A stretch of DNA of 14,424 nucleotides from Physocladia obscura (GCA_027596945.1 JADGJH010000788.1:1-14424), one strand, 5' to 3'. Shown: positions 1-8,999, counted from the first letter of the stretch. The notes: generated from the letters alone by a model not told the origin. Made by a program: numbers and translations.

Positions 1-1
1 T

Positions 2-1447
2 CAAGCCAAGGTGCCACCAAGACACTGGAAAATGTATAAAAACCGTTGGTTTCTTTTCTGAAATAGTCATAACAAAAACAATAAATATTATTCATCTCTA
101 AAACCCCTTGTTACACACGGCAAATCAACAATCACTGGTAGAGCAGGGTGTGGCAAATCAACAGAATTGAAAAACACTAAACAAAAACTTGAAAAAGGCA
201 CATACGTCAAGTTGGCTAGTATGAACAAAGGAGCAAGACTCATTAATGGGCAAACTGTACATCATTTCTTTCACATTGACAATAATGGCAAATGCAACAT
301 GAATGAAGCTGTAAAGATTGCTCGAAATTACAAATATATTTTCATTGATGAAGTGAGCATGCTTAAAGGAGAAGTGTATGAGGTGCTGTATTACATCAAG
401 ATAAAAACAAACATCAAGTATGTGTTGGTAGGCAATTATGCGCAGTTAGGCCCAGTGGAAAAGACAAGGAGAAAGTACTTTGATTCATTAGCTATAAAAG
501 AGTTGGTGGATTTTCAAATGACTTTGTTGTTGGTGAATCACCATTCTGATGATTCAGTGTCGAGACTCTTTGATTTGGTTGACACATTTAAGCCATCTGA
601 CTTTGAAAACAATCACACGTTGACTTCAGTGAACATTGCTTTTACACATGCTAAATGAAAAGAAATCAATGATATCATGATGAAGCGAAATAAGTTGAAA
701 AAGAAAAAGATGCTTAAAATATCAAAAAATTCAGAAGATCCAAACTCACAAGATGTCTCCATTATGATTGATACTCCTGTGATTGCGAATAGAAATTACA
801 AGGCTTTGAAAATTATCAACAGTACAACGTACACTGTCAAGAAACTTGAGCCGTTGGTGCTGGAAGATACACTGACCAAAGAGAAGCTTACCATCACAAC
901 AGAGCAATTTCAAAAGTACTTTTGGGTAAACTACTGCAGCACTTGTCATCAAGTACAATGCGAATCAATAAATCAGCCATTTACGATTCACGAATGGAGT
1001 CAGATGGCAGGTTATATGCAATATACAGCCATTAGCAGAACAACAAAGAAGGAGTTCATTAACGTTGTGGATGATGAAATAAAGCATCCAGAAGAAGTGG
1101 AAATTCATTATGACAAGCTAAAGAGAAAGTTGAAGGTGAATTGTCAACTCAAGGATGAGTTACAAAAGAAGCGAGTTGAAGCTGTTAGAGTAATCAATTA
1201 CATTGTACAAAAAGGATGCTCTGAAGAGTACTGTTTGAAGCATATGTTCAACAACAGACAAGAGTTGCCGAACCACTTGGGTATTCCAGATGGTACAGTA
1301 CCGAAAGGATATGAGATTGATCATATTCGAGCAAGATCTGATCATACCACAGATAAAGACTTCGAGAACATCAATGCGTATTGGAATTTGCGATTGATTT
1401 CAAGGAAGGAAAATAATGAATTGGGTCAAAAATTTATATTAATGTAA
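2..1447 (+). pseudogene. Decayed SF1 (Pif1/RecD-like) helicase fused to a C-terminal HNH nuclease
   Basis: One + frame runs from the left edge (5' end cut off) to TAA at 1445-1447, broken only by TGA at 59-61 and 656-658. Visible helicase motifs: Walker A GRAGCGKST (137-163), motif II IDEVSM (344-361), motif III VGNYAQLGPV (about 428-457), a motif IV-like NHHS (536-547), and motif VI YTAISRTT (1022-1042). Past the helicase, GYEIDH (DH at 1319-1324) followed by WNLR and a further Asn has the shape of an HNH nuclease. SF1 helicases unwind DNA using ATP; HNH domains cut DNA. Family knowledge predicts Asp in motif III, Arg in motif IV, and Gly where QC is read (959-961), so key residues appear lost as well as the frame. 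The second TGA falls where relatives often carry Arg. No introns are seen, unlike the neighbouring host genes. Origin is probably a large DNA virus or mobile element (inference). A nonstandard code is unlikely because the next gene also has an in-frame TAA. Confidence 0.8.
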
Positions 1448-1542
1448 AAAATGAAGCCATTTGATAGGCTCAAAAATTTCAGTTGCTGTAAAAAATCAAT
1501 TTGCGAAAATCTATTTTATTGCTTCATTATATTAACAATAAA
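1448..1542 (+). promoter_or_regulatory. Short AT-rich spacer before the RING frame, possible compact promoter
   Basis: Only 95 nt separate the helicase-HNH stop from the first ATG of the RING frame. The stretch is strongly A/T-rich, with A-runs and TATTAACAATAAA just before the ATG. Such spacing is typical of compact viral or mobile-element genomes. No defined promoter motif can be named. Confidence 0.25.
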
Positions 1543-2292
1543 ATGGAAGAAGTGATCAGCTACTTGATAGAAGTAAAACAATCAGACTTGACATGCTGTG
1601 TTTGCCTTGAAAAGTTAAACTTACCAATAATTCAGTGTTCAAATGGCAGAAGTCACTTTGTGTGTAGCAAATGTATCCATCAAATTCGAAACACATGCAC
1701 ATTGTGTAAGACAAGCAGTTTGTTCAACAACAAACAACTGGAGACAAAACTTGAACCATTCATGGAATCGTGTCCCAACAAGAATTGTAAGGTAAAAGTA
1801 TTAAAATGGAATATAAATGATCATCTTGAAGATTGCCAGTATGCAAGAGTGAAGTGTCCGTTCTGCGATAAAATGATTTCGATATCATTGATACAATCAC
1901 ATTTTCATAGAAAGTGCTCTGCACATGTCATCAAACATGATAAATTCATGTCAAACGGACATGTTCTTGATTTGGAATGAATCGATAAGGAAACAGCAAT
2001 GATTGCTGATACAGGAGTTTTATTAATAAAGAAGGAACAGTCAAGCTGGGTAATGTGTCCACTGGCAATGAACGCAACAAATATTGTGATAGTCACAACA
2101 TCAAAGAGATCATCGGATGACACGATTTCTGTTAGGACTGTTCATAAATGCCAGACAAGCTTGAGAGACTTGAAATGGAAAGAGTTGGACACTGACGGCA
2201 ACGTGGCGGTATAAATGCTAGAGAATGGACGACATATCATTAATGATTTCTTGAATCATGTGTTTGGCAACAATGTCGCAGAAGATGATTGA
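1543..2292 (+). pseudogene. Decayed SIAH-like RING / zinc-finger E3 ubiquitin ligase
   Basis: The start is taken at ATG 1543; the open frame begins at 1501 but that leader has only a TTG. Residues 18-55 form a RING of C3HC4 type in SIAH spacing: C18-x2-C21, C32, H38, C41-x2-C44, C52-x2-C55. It is followed by Cys/His pairs (ESCPNKNC, HLEDC, CPFC, HFHRKC) like the SIAH/TRAF zinc fingers. TGA at 1978-1980 stops the protein after 145 residues, but the same frame stays open to TAA 2212-2214, then to TGA 2290-2292, a length that would suit a C-terminal substrate-binding (SINA-like) domain. RING-SIAH proteins pass ubiquitin from an E2 to substrates. Either the short RING-only form is still made, or the whole gene is dead; the same decay in the upstream helicase favours the latter. 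Close spacing, lack of introns and matching decay suggest the same element as the helicase. Confidence 0.75.
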
Positions 2293-2293
2293 T

Positions 2294-2316
2294 TTCACTT
2301 CAAGACAGGACTCTTG
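2294..2316 (+). repeat. 23-bp direct repeat, copy 1
   Basis: TTCACTTCAAGACAGGACTC followed by TTG is identical at 2870-2892 in the same orientation, 576 nt downstream. On the minus strand both copies read KSPVLK then TGA, in frame with the 2871-3563 gene at copy 2 and with a short open frame at copy 1. It could be a target-site duplication, a recombination scar, or a duplicated 3' gene end. Confidence 0.9.
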
Positions 2317-2438
2317 TTGTAAAGCCATGTTGGAATCACTTCATGAACGACTTGAAGCGAGTGTTTGATGATCACGACATACAATAACAAGATATATAAT
2401 AACAAAACAACAGTAAAAAGAAAAGAGGATTGTTTGTA
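2295..2438 (-). other. Possible 3' remnant of a membrane-protein ORF (47 codons, no ATG)
   Basis: On the minus strand the frame ending at TGA 2297-2295 is open back to a stop at 2441-2439. It reads a 19-residue hydrophobic stretch (FLFTVVLLLYILLLYVVII), then a polar tail ending KSPVLK. Its stop lies 2 nt from the last stop of the RING frame, a tight convergent arrangement usual in compact viral genomes. Against it: no start codon, and the hydrophobic residues come from low-complexity A/T sequence. Another minus frame is also open here. This is a weak candidate. Confidence 0.2.
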
Positions 2439-2469
2439 TCATATTGATATACCACGCAGACGGTTCTTT

Positions 2470-2780
2470 GTCGCGTTCATCAATCTCCAAGGAAGGAAAG
2501 GAAGGAGGGAGAGGAAGCCAGGGCAAGTCGTTCAAATGTGAACCCCAAACACATTGCTGACGGGACCTCGAGGCGAATAAACCCAGTCAGACCGGAATCC
2601 ACGACAAGCGCCAGCAGATCACTTTGGCTCCCTCTCCCAACGCCCCCTGTACCAAAGTGACCCCTAGCCGGCAAAGACGTGAGCCCACCCTATTATTGGT
2701 CAACAGCCGCGACGTATCGTGCCTCGCAGGGCGGCCGACAATTTAGATTGCTTGGCGTCATCAGGGTAAGAAAAAACCTA
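2470..2780. other. GC-rich noncoding block with CCAAT-type box and an inverted repeat
   Basis: This stretch is clearly richer in G/C and CpG than anything within a kilobase on either side. It holds an ATTGG (reverse CCAAT) at 2695-2699 and an 8-bp inverted repeat CACTTTGG (2620-2627) / CCAAAGTG (2652-2659) with a 24-nt loop. No convincing protein reads through it in any frame, and I see no tRNA-like fold. It may be a CpG-rich promoter of a lost or unseen gene, or foreign sequence between the two 23-bp repeats. Confidence 0.4.
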
Positions 2781-2869
2781 AAGTTGACGAATGCTTTCTG
2801 AGGGCGCCCCTTGTTAAAAATTTTTTAAATGACGCAATCGAAAAAACCAAGCATTTTAACAAACCCGCC

Positions 2870-2892
2870 TTCACTTCAAGACAGGACTCTTG
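2870..2892 (+). repeat. 23-bp direct repeat, copy 2
   Basis: Identical to 2294-2316. This copy covers the last six codons and stop of the minus-strand gene 2871-3563. The identity ends abruptly on both sides. Confidence 0.9.
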
Positions 2893-3563
2893 CGAGCCCT
2901 CTTGAAAGAAACGACCCTGTGATCAGCAGCCTCTGATTGAAGATGCTTCAAGAGTCTCTTTTGGATCGCTGGCTGGTTCCGAGTGAGTTCATCAATGACA
3001 TTTGTATCCGTCCACAACTCTTGTCGCAACCTCGAAAGAATCTTGTTGTGGTCAAACCCCTCTGCTTTCTTTGAATAAAGTACAAGTTTTGCTTTGGGCT
3101 CAATTTCGAATACCTCTCTCTCAGTCTCGAAATATTCTCGACCTTCCATCAGCTTGACTATTTCATCCAATTTCGTTGGTGTCTCTACTTCTTTTGATCG
3201 CAATGGCAGCTTAGATTCATCGGAAAAAGACTCGCTCTTTAATTGAATGATGGTTTGTTCGAGTTCGTTGATTCTTTCCTTGAGTGATTGGTTGACATTA
3301 AATCGAACAGGATTCTCGAGCTTCAAGTGTTTCTCCGGAACTTCTATTTCAATTGCTATATCAGAACCAAAGTATGGAACACCCACCTTAGACAGTGTTG
3401 AATTAATTTTCTTTTCATCCACTTTATAGATGTGGTTATTGCGTGGATCTTTGTAGATAGTTCCATTGGGAGTGATTTGAGGTATTTCGAACGGACGTTT
3501 GTGGATGGAACAACGCACTTCATTTATTACTTGAAAAGAAAATAAGTTTTTTGAAATGAACAT
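2871..3563 (-). CDS. Orphan protein, 230 aa, with a short coiled-coil segment
   Basis: A single uninterrupted frame from ATG 3563-3561 to TGA 2873-2871. I do not recognise the family. Residues about 20-85 include a PNGTIYKDPRNNHIYKVD segment that could form beta hairpins. Residues about 90-110 (NQSLKERINELEQTIIQLKS) form a short heptad-like helix. The C-terminal third is charged, with a QELWTDTNVIDELTRNQPAI segment and a basic tail ending RARKSPVLK. There is no signal peptide, membrane span or catalytic motif. Base composition is less AT-rich than the flanks, which supports real coding. The first residues are less certain, since an intron just after the ATG could hide another start. It lies between the decayed helicase/RING element and host genes, so it could belong to either. 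A CCAAT box 76 nt upstream suggests the host transcribes it. Confidence 0.6.
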   Translation of the reverse strand: MFISKNLFSFQVINEVRCSIHKRPFEIPQITPNGTIYKDPRNNHIYKVDEKKINSTLSKVGVPYFGSDIAIEIEVPEKHLKLENPVRFNVNQSLKERINELEQTIIQLKSESFSDESKLPLRSKEVETPTKLDEIVKLMEGREYFETEREVFEIEPKAKLVLYSKKAEGFDHNKILSRLRQELWTDTNVIDELTRNQPAIQKRLLKHLQSEAADHRVVSFKRARKSPVLK

Positions 3564-3638
3564 TTAATTGGATGAAAATAATGCTTTTGTGGTTTCGTTG
3601 TTTCATTTTTTCCGCCTCTGGAAACTTTCTCGCAATCT

Positions 3639-3644
3639 GATTGG
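3639..3644 (-). promoter_or_regulatory. CCAAT box upstream of the orphan gene
   Basis: The minus strand reads CCAATC inside AGCCAATCAG, centred about 78 nt before the ATG at 3563. This matches the NF-Y/HAP CCAAT context and the usual distance of such boxes from a start. No clear TATA box is seen. Confidence 0.4.
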
Positions 3645-4854
3645 CTGGCTCCATCTATTGTTTTTTCTAAGATTAGAAAATTTCGATCCAAATTTCAAAG
3701 TGACATATTTTAATTAGAGGCCGCAGTGGAGAGAGTGACAAATTGAAATCAGTAGTGTACTTTCCCGTGAGGGAAGAGGGTGGGGCGCGATCAAAAAAAA
3801 TTGTTATATTACTCAAAGTTTTTTCAAACCAGTTGACTTTCTACAGCAGTGCAAAATAGGTCTACCTATTGCAATTACTTTGCTTATTGGGAAAACAGTT
3901 GAAATTTGCAGTGCACAAACATTCATCTGGCAAGGGAGACATTTTATCTCAGTTTATATTATCAATACAGCATTGCCCAAGATGGTGTGTGACAGCAGCT
4001 CTCAGGCATATACCGGATTAGCAGTGAGGGAGACTAAATCCCAACTAGTAGTTGTTAAAATGCTGTTTGTCTCATTAATAAGCAAGTGAGAAACTATAAC
4101 AAAGAAAATTTCAGTTAACTGTGCCAAGGTAAAGCAAACTGATGCATTAATTCAATTGTTGAAATTCCATGACAAGTGGCAACAGTCTGGAATAATTCAC
4201 TGCCAAATATAATCAATCAATTAATTCTCTGTGTACAATAAATAAGGATTGAAATGCAGAACTTTCATACAAGATCTGGAGTTTGTAAGTTCTGATCATA
4301 ACTGGGAGACCCAAGCAACTGAAAGAGGCCCTCTACAGCGATCACCGCATTAAAATAATAGGTAAAGATAATAAAATACAAGAAAAGTATCATATATAAT
4401 ATTTCTGTTTGGTTTTTCAGCTGCCTTATTGACTTTTCCTATCATCAAGTCATGTATGTAGCATACAAGCATATATAGATTTTTTTTGACTTGCAAAACA
4501 TCCACTACACTTCAAATTTCCACATATATGGCAAACTGTATTGCTACAATGGAATAACTTATTCTGGCTTTCTTCCCCATTAAAATGCAAAATGCCTCAT
4601 AAATCCCAGTCTTGGTGCTCCTTACATACTGGTGTTTCCACCTATATGAATGCTGTGCAAAACCTTACCATATTGTTATTATTGTTCCAAATTAAAGATA
4701 TATTTGTAAAAATTAAAAACAATTTCTTCTTTTAATTTTTCTTGACTTAAAAATCAGATTGAGGGGCATAATGAAGCTTGTTCATCCATGTTGTTTGTGA
4801 AAAATAACAAGTTGAAAACGCAACTTTCCCAATCTCCACTTTGGAAGAAAAACA
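3645..4854. other. AT-rich intergenic stretch, no gene seen
   Basis: The longest open frames here (3880-4089 and 4541-4735) are short, lack recognisable domains and are of random-looking composition. A small palindrome GTATGTAGCATAC occurs at 4454-4466, and AGTTG/CAACT flank six bases at 4810-4825 just upstream of the coactosin start. I see no transposon ends or RNA gene. The last 100 nt or so should contain the coactosin promoter. Confidence 0.5.
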
Positions 4855-6107
4855 ATGGCATCAATTGCAGCCGAAGCGAAAGTTGCGTACGACGACGTTA
4901 GAAACGACACAACGCCAACAAACTGGTAAACAAAATAATCAAACAGAAAAACCAAGGAAGCAGCAGATCATCCCAATTAAAGAATTACAAGCCAAAGGAA
5001 ACCAGAAAGTATATAAGCAACAAACATGGATTCTTCGATCCTTATTGTGTGTATTCAACAGAAAACATTATTTCATATGATCAATGGGATGGAGGGAGAG
5101 GTACTGGTCGTAGTGTCTGCATTAAAATTAAAAGGAAAAAAAAAGACACAATACATACGCACAAACACAGCGACTTGCGCAAAAAGGCATATCACAAATA
5201 TAAGCAGAAGACAAAACCGTTTACGGCAAAAACCAAAAAAAAAAAAAAAAAAAATTCTTTAAATATTCCTTGCAAATAATAATATTTCAAAACTTATCCA
5301 GGCTTCTTCTTGAATACGCGGATGACCGAAGCGATAATATTGTTCTTGGATCGTCAGGTCATTGTTTTTCTTACTCTCTCCACTTCTGAATGTATTGCAC
5401 AAAATCGAAAAAAAAACACAAAAAACCGGATTCGTACAACGCGTAACACACTTACACTGAAATACGTATGAACTATAAAACCGCGCGCACACACACAACA
5501 TGCAATACAATTACGGCAATGTAAACAGGAACTGGCGGTCTGGCTGAAATCAAAACGAAGCTTGAAGATGTATATTTAAATTAAAAACAAACAAGTAACT
5601 TGTTACCAAAAATCTTACATCTCTCTTTACGTTCAGAACAAGGCTGCTTTTGGCTTCGTTCGCGTCGTGGTTGGAAACGACGAGCTTTCGCAAAGAGTCA
5701 AATTTTTGTTTTTCACTTGGTGTGGTCCCGGCGTTAAAGTAACAAAAAAACTTCCAATTCCTAAAAAAATAACATTCATTTTATTTCAAAAAAAAATAAA
5801 AAATAAAAAGGTTATGCGCAAAGCGAAATTGAGTGTTCACATTTCAAGCGTCAAACAAGTTCTGCAAACGTTTTCGACGGAAATTGCTGCTTCGGAACTC
5901 GACGATTTGAATGAAGATAGTGTTGTTACTTTGATTAAGAAGGTGTCTTCCTCCCAAACACAGACATATTATATATATATCTCCCTCTCTTAGTTATTCA
6001 GTCGCTCTTCTTTCCTTTCGAAATACAGAAATTTACTTTCGTTAATATTTTTTTTCTTATTTCGACAGTCAATGGGTGCCAACTATGATGGTCAGGGATC
6101 GAAATAA
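4855..6107 (+). CDS. Coactosin, ADF/cofilin-homology actin-binding protein (6 exons, 146 aa)
   Basis: Exons: 4855-4925, 5302-5357, 5529-5569, 5637-5738, 5811-5942 and 6069-6107 (TAA). All joins keep frame with GT-AG borders and give 146 aa, the usual coactosin length. The protein starts MASIAAEAKVAYDDVRND, matching the family's first helix, then NW and a beta strand. It continues through GTGGLAEIKTKLED and FGFVRVVVGNDELSQRVKF to FFTWCGPGV, the core coactosin signature. It ends SMGANYDGQGSK, the typical C-terminal GANYD motif. Lys78 in RVKF aligns with the lysine used for F-actin binding in human coactosin (family knowledge). Coactosin binds filaments in the cytoplasm and opposes capping without severing them. 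The ATG has a good context (AACAATGG). Intron 1 (376 nt) holds an A20 run. The gene converges on the complex I gene, leaving 222 nt between stops. Least certain is the GTCATT donor of intron 2, but the next exon fits exactly. Confidence 0.88.
5235..5254 (+). repeat. A20 homopolymer in coactosin intron 1
   Basis: Twenty consecutive A residues lie about 50 nt before the splice acceptor of intron 1. It is prone to length variation and sequencing error. It could be the tail of a short retroposed sequence, but no target-site duplication was recognised. Confidence 0.8.
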
Positions 6108-6329
6108 TTTTGTTGTGATGGACGTCGAGATAAAATTTTTTGCTGCTATGCGGCTGGACGCTTTATTCTTTTTTTTTCTTCTGTTTTTTAAGAATTACTT
6201 TCGGAGTAAAAAAATCTCTCTTTTACATGTATAGAGAGAGATCTTGGATATATAGGAGAAAAATCAAATTGCAAAGAAAACAGAAAATAAGATAGCTTTA
6301 TGGAGAAAAATCAGTCATCAATTTTTTTT
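6108..6329. other. Convergent 3' spacer between coactosin and the complex I gene
   Basis: This 222-nt spacer must hold both 3' UTRs. It is rich in T and A runs. GATAAAAT lies about 25 nt after the coactosin stop and CATAAAG lies on the minus strand after the complex I stop. Both are only loose polyadenylation-signal candidates. Confidence 0.4.
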
Positions 6330-8999
6330 TCAGCAAGCAATCTTTGGGTCATCTTCGAGAGCCTCACCGTATGTGAAGGCCTGATAACAATATATAACAT
6401 ATAAGTACTCAAAATCGGAAGAAAAAAAAGAGAAACTATTTTTCACCTTTGACGCCTTCGCCATAGTCACAGACGCTTTTGAAATCGGATCTGTCATATA
6501 AAAGTCTCTAATAGGCAAACTAAAGGGAATCTTTGACAATTGCGAAGATGACGCATTTTTCAACTGTTGGACCGCGACATTGTAAAACTCGGATCCTTCA
6601 ACGTCATCGTAGCTGACGAGCGATGGGGCAACATCATTGAAGCGTAAACGCACTTCTAATGTTTCTTCGTACGGAAGGTCGACGCCGCTGACTTCGGCGA
6701 GGGCGCGCAGAATCTTCCAGTCCTCACGTGCTTGTCCGGGCGCTGGGACTGCTGCACGAGTTATCTATTTAACGTTATGTTATTTTATTTTAATTTCAAA
6801 TAATTTTTTATGGAAAAGAGAAAGAAAACCTGAGTTCGTCCTTCAGTGTTAACAAAGGTGGCAGACTTTTCAGTGTACGCGGAACCAGGAAGAATAACAT
6901 CGGCGAGGTGTGCTCCTCGGTCACCATGGTGCCCTTGGTAGACAACAAATGCATCAGATGGAATCTCATTTTCATCAAAGCTGTCGGCATTGAGAAGGTA
7001 AATGAATTTGGGGGTCGTGGTTGGCGGGATAGAGTGTGATGAGAATCCCAAGTCAAGTGCAGCAGTCCATGAAGCAGCCTGAATTCAGCATAAAACATAT
7101 ATATGTCAAATAAAAAAATTAAAATTTGGTTATGCTTGGTACCCGTTGCACAAAGGCGTATGGCTTCCATTCAGGTGCAGCGTTGGACTTCAATTTTTCG
7201 CTGAGGGTCGCAACATTGGCCAGAATCGACGACGAGTCCTCTCGTTCCAATACATTGCTGCCAACAATAATGAGAGGTTTCTTTGCTGAAGAGAGCTTTT
7301 TAGCAAACGCAGAAGAACCGTTCACCAAATCCGTCAAGCTTGATGGGTCAGTTCCAATATGTTCATATTCGTAGTTGAGAGCTGCCGGCGCTTCACCAAT
7401 TAAGCCAATATCCAGGCCGCTCAAATACGCTTTGCGGATTCGAGTGTTGAGGATTGCAGCTTCGTGTCTTGGATTTGTACCAACAAGGAGAATAACATCA
7501 GCTTCTTCGACACCGTTCAATGTCGAATTAATAATGTAGCTGGAGCGAAAATCAATCAAACCAGCTGGAGTAGACTCCAAATGTTTTGAGTCGAGTCGAA
7601 TGTTTTCCGATCCAAGAGAATTGAAAAGATCTTTAAGGACAATCAAACTCTCAGCGTCAGCCAACTGTCCTGCCATTGCAACGATTTCGTCGCCTTTGAT
7701 ACCTTTCAAAGCAACAGAGACAGTACCAAGAGCTTCTTGCCACGAGGTTTCAACGAACTGGCCATTCTTGCGAACAAGCGGGGTGGTTAATCTCTGTCTC
7801 TTCAATCCATCACAAGCCCATCTCGTTTTATCTGAAATCCATTCAGAATTAATATCGTCATTCAGTCGTGGAACAACACGCAAAACTTCCAAGCCCTTCG
7901 AATCAATACGAATATTGGAACCAATAGCGTCCAGAACATCGATACTCTCTGTCTTTTTCAGTTCCCACGGTCTCGCATTGAATGCATACGGTTTGTTCGT
8001 AAGGGCACCGACAGGACACAAATCAATAACATTGCCCGACATTTCCGTGTTGAGGACTTTTTCGACATAGGTGCCAATCTGCATATCGTTTCCTCTGCCG
8101 CTAGTGCCGAGTTCGACAGCGCCAGCCACTTCGTTGGCAAATCGTACGCAGCGTGTGCATTGAATACAACGCGTCATGACCGTCTTTACAAGGGGGCCAA
8201 AATTTTTGTCTTCTACTGCGCGTTTTTCATCGCAGGTTTTGAGACGAGAGCGGTCGCTTCCGAAACGGATGCTTTGGTCCTGAAGATCACATTCACCACC
8301 CTGGTCGCAAATGGGGCAGTCCAAGGGGTGATTGGCGAGGAGGAACTCCATGACACCCTCTGAAAATTGCAATGATTATTAATACGATTCCTATTTAAAT
8401 ACAAGAGATAAAAGAAAAGAAAAAACTACAACTAAACCTCTGGCTTTCTTAACAAGTGGTGTGTTAGTCTTGATTCTCATTCCCGGCATTACGGGCATGG
8501 CGCACGAGGCAATTGGCTTTGGAGATTTTTCCATTTCGACCAAACACATTCTGCAGTTTCCAGCAACCGCAAGCCGCTCGTGATCTGTTTGGGCGTGGGC
8601 AAAGTCGTGAGTACCAACAGAAAATGCGAATGGAAAATGAAAGCAAAAAGAACGAAAAGAACGCACAGCAGAAGCGCGGGATGTCCACGCCTGCAGCTTC
8701 GCAGGCTTGGATGACGGCCGAGCCTGCTTCGATCTGCACACTTTTGCCATCGATGAACACTTCGACCGGCGCACGCATGTGGCGCGAGGTGCCGAACGCG
8801 CGGCGCGGCGTATTGCCTATTTATTCGTTTGTTTGTTTGATAACAATTGTCAATTAGTTATCCGCTATTCTGCTTCCGCTTAGCATAGTTATCCATTTCT
8901 CTTTCTTTTTCTCTGTATTCTTGCCGCGTTTCGCTTACCTGTCACGACCTTTGCGAGCGAAAGTGGCTGTCGCGCAAACAATTGCTGGACTCGCAACAT
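6330..8999 (-). CDS. NDUFS1: NADH:ubiquinone oxidoreductase 75/78-kDa Fe-S subunit, mitochondrial complex I (7 exons, 730 aa)
   Basis: Exons (minus strand): 8999-8939, 8816-8667, 8584-8438, 8359-7143, 7078-6830, 6764-6447, 6380-6330. Introns are 122, 82, 78, 64, 65 and 66 nt with GT-AG borders; the joined frame has 730 codons plus TGA, close to the human length of 727. The start [17 protein letters not shown], followed by [10 protein letters not shown], is a basic matrix-targeting presequence with a plausible cleavage near RRAF. Cluster ligands are complete: C70, C81, C84, C98 for [2Fe-2S] N1b; H130, C134, C137, C143 for N5; C184, C187, C190, C234 for N4. The rest is the molybdopterin-oxidoreductase-like domain, containing [19 protein letters not shown], and a C-terminus with [17 protein letters not shown]. 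The subunit carries electrons from NADH/FMN toward ubiquinone in the matrix arm. No defect is visible. The GTTTAG and GTACCA donors are unusual, but frame and family match fix them. Confidence 0.95.

Noticed and set aside
2..2292. TGA read as Trp or another sense codon (alternative code)
   Set aside because: The RING frame also contains an in-frame TAA, both element genes appear to have lost key residues or length, and the complex I gene uses TGA as its stop.
2620..2659. Inverted repeat as a terminator or tRNA-like element
   Set aside because: There is only an 8-bp stem with a 24-nt loop, no T-run after it, and no tRNA box sequences.
3880..4735. Short + strand ORFs 3880-4089 and 4541-4735
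   Set aside because: They have no recognisable motif and random-looking composition in AT-rich DNA, with no splice partners found.
5026..5279. Three overlapping + strand ORFs rich in Lys and Gln
   Set aside because: They lie inside coactosin intron 1, with the A20 run at their end giving poly-Lys. They have no homology signs.
7126..8363. Plus-strand ORFs of up to 156 codons (7126-7374, 7600-8070, 8160-8363)
   Set aside because: They are antisense shadows of the complex I exons, whose minus-strand translation is unmistakable.
8464..8778. Minus-strand ORF that looks like a short separate iron-sulfur protein
   Set aside because: It is exon 2 of the complex I gene read through its 82-nt intron; proper splicing restores the family sequence.
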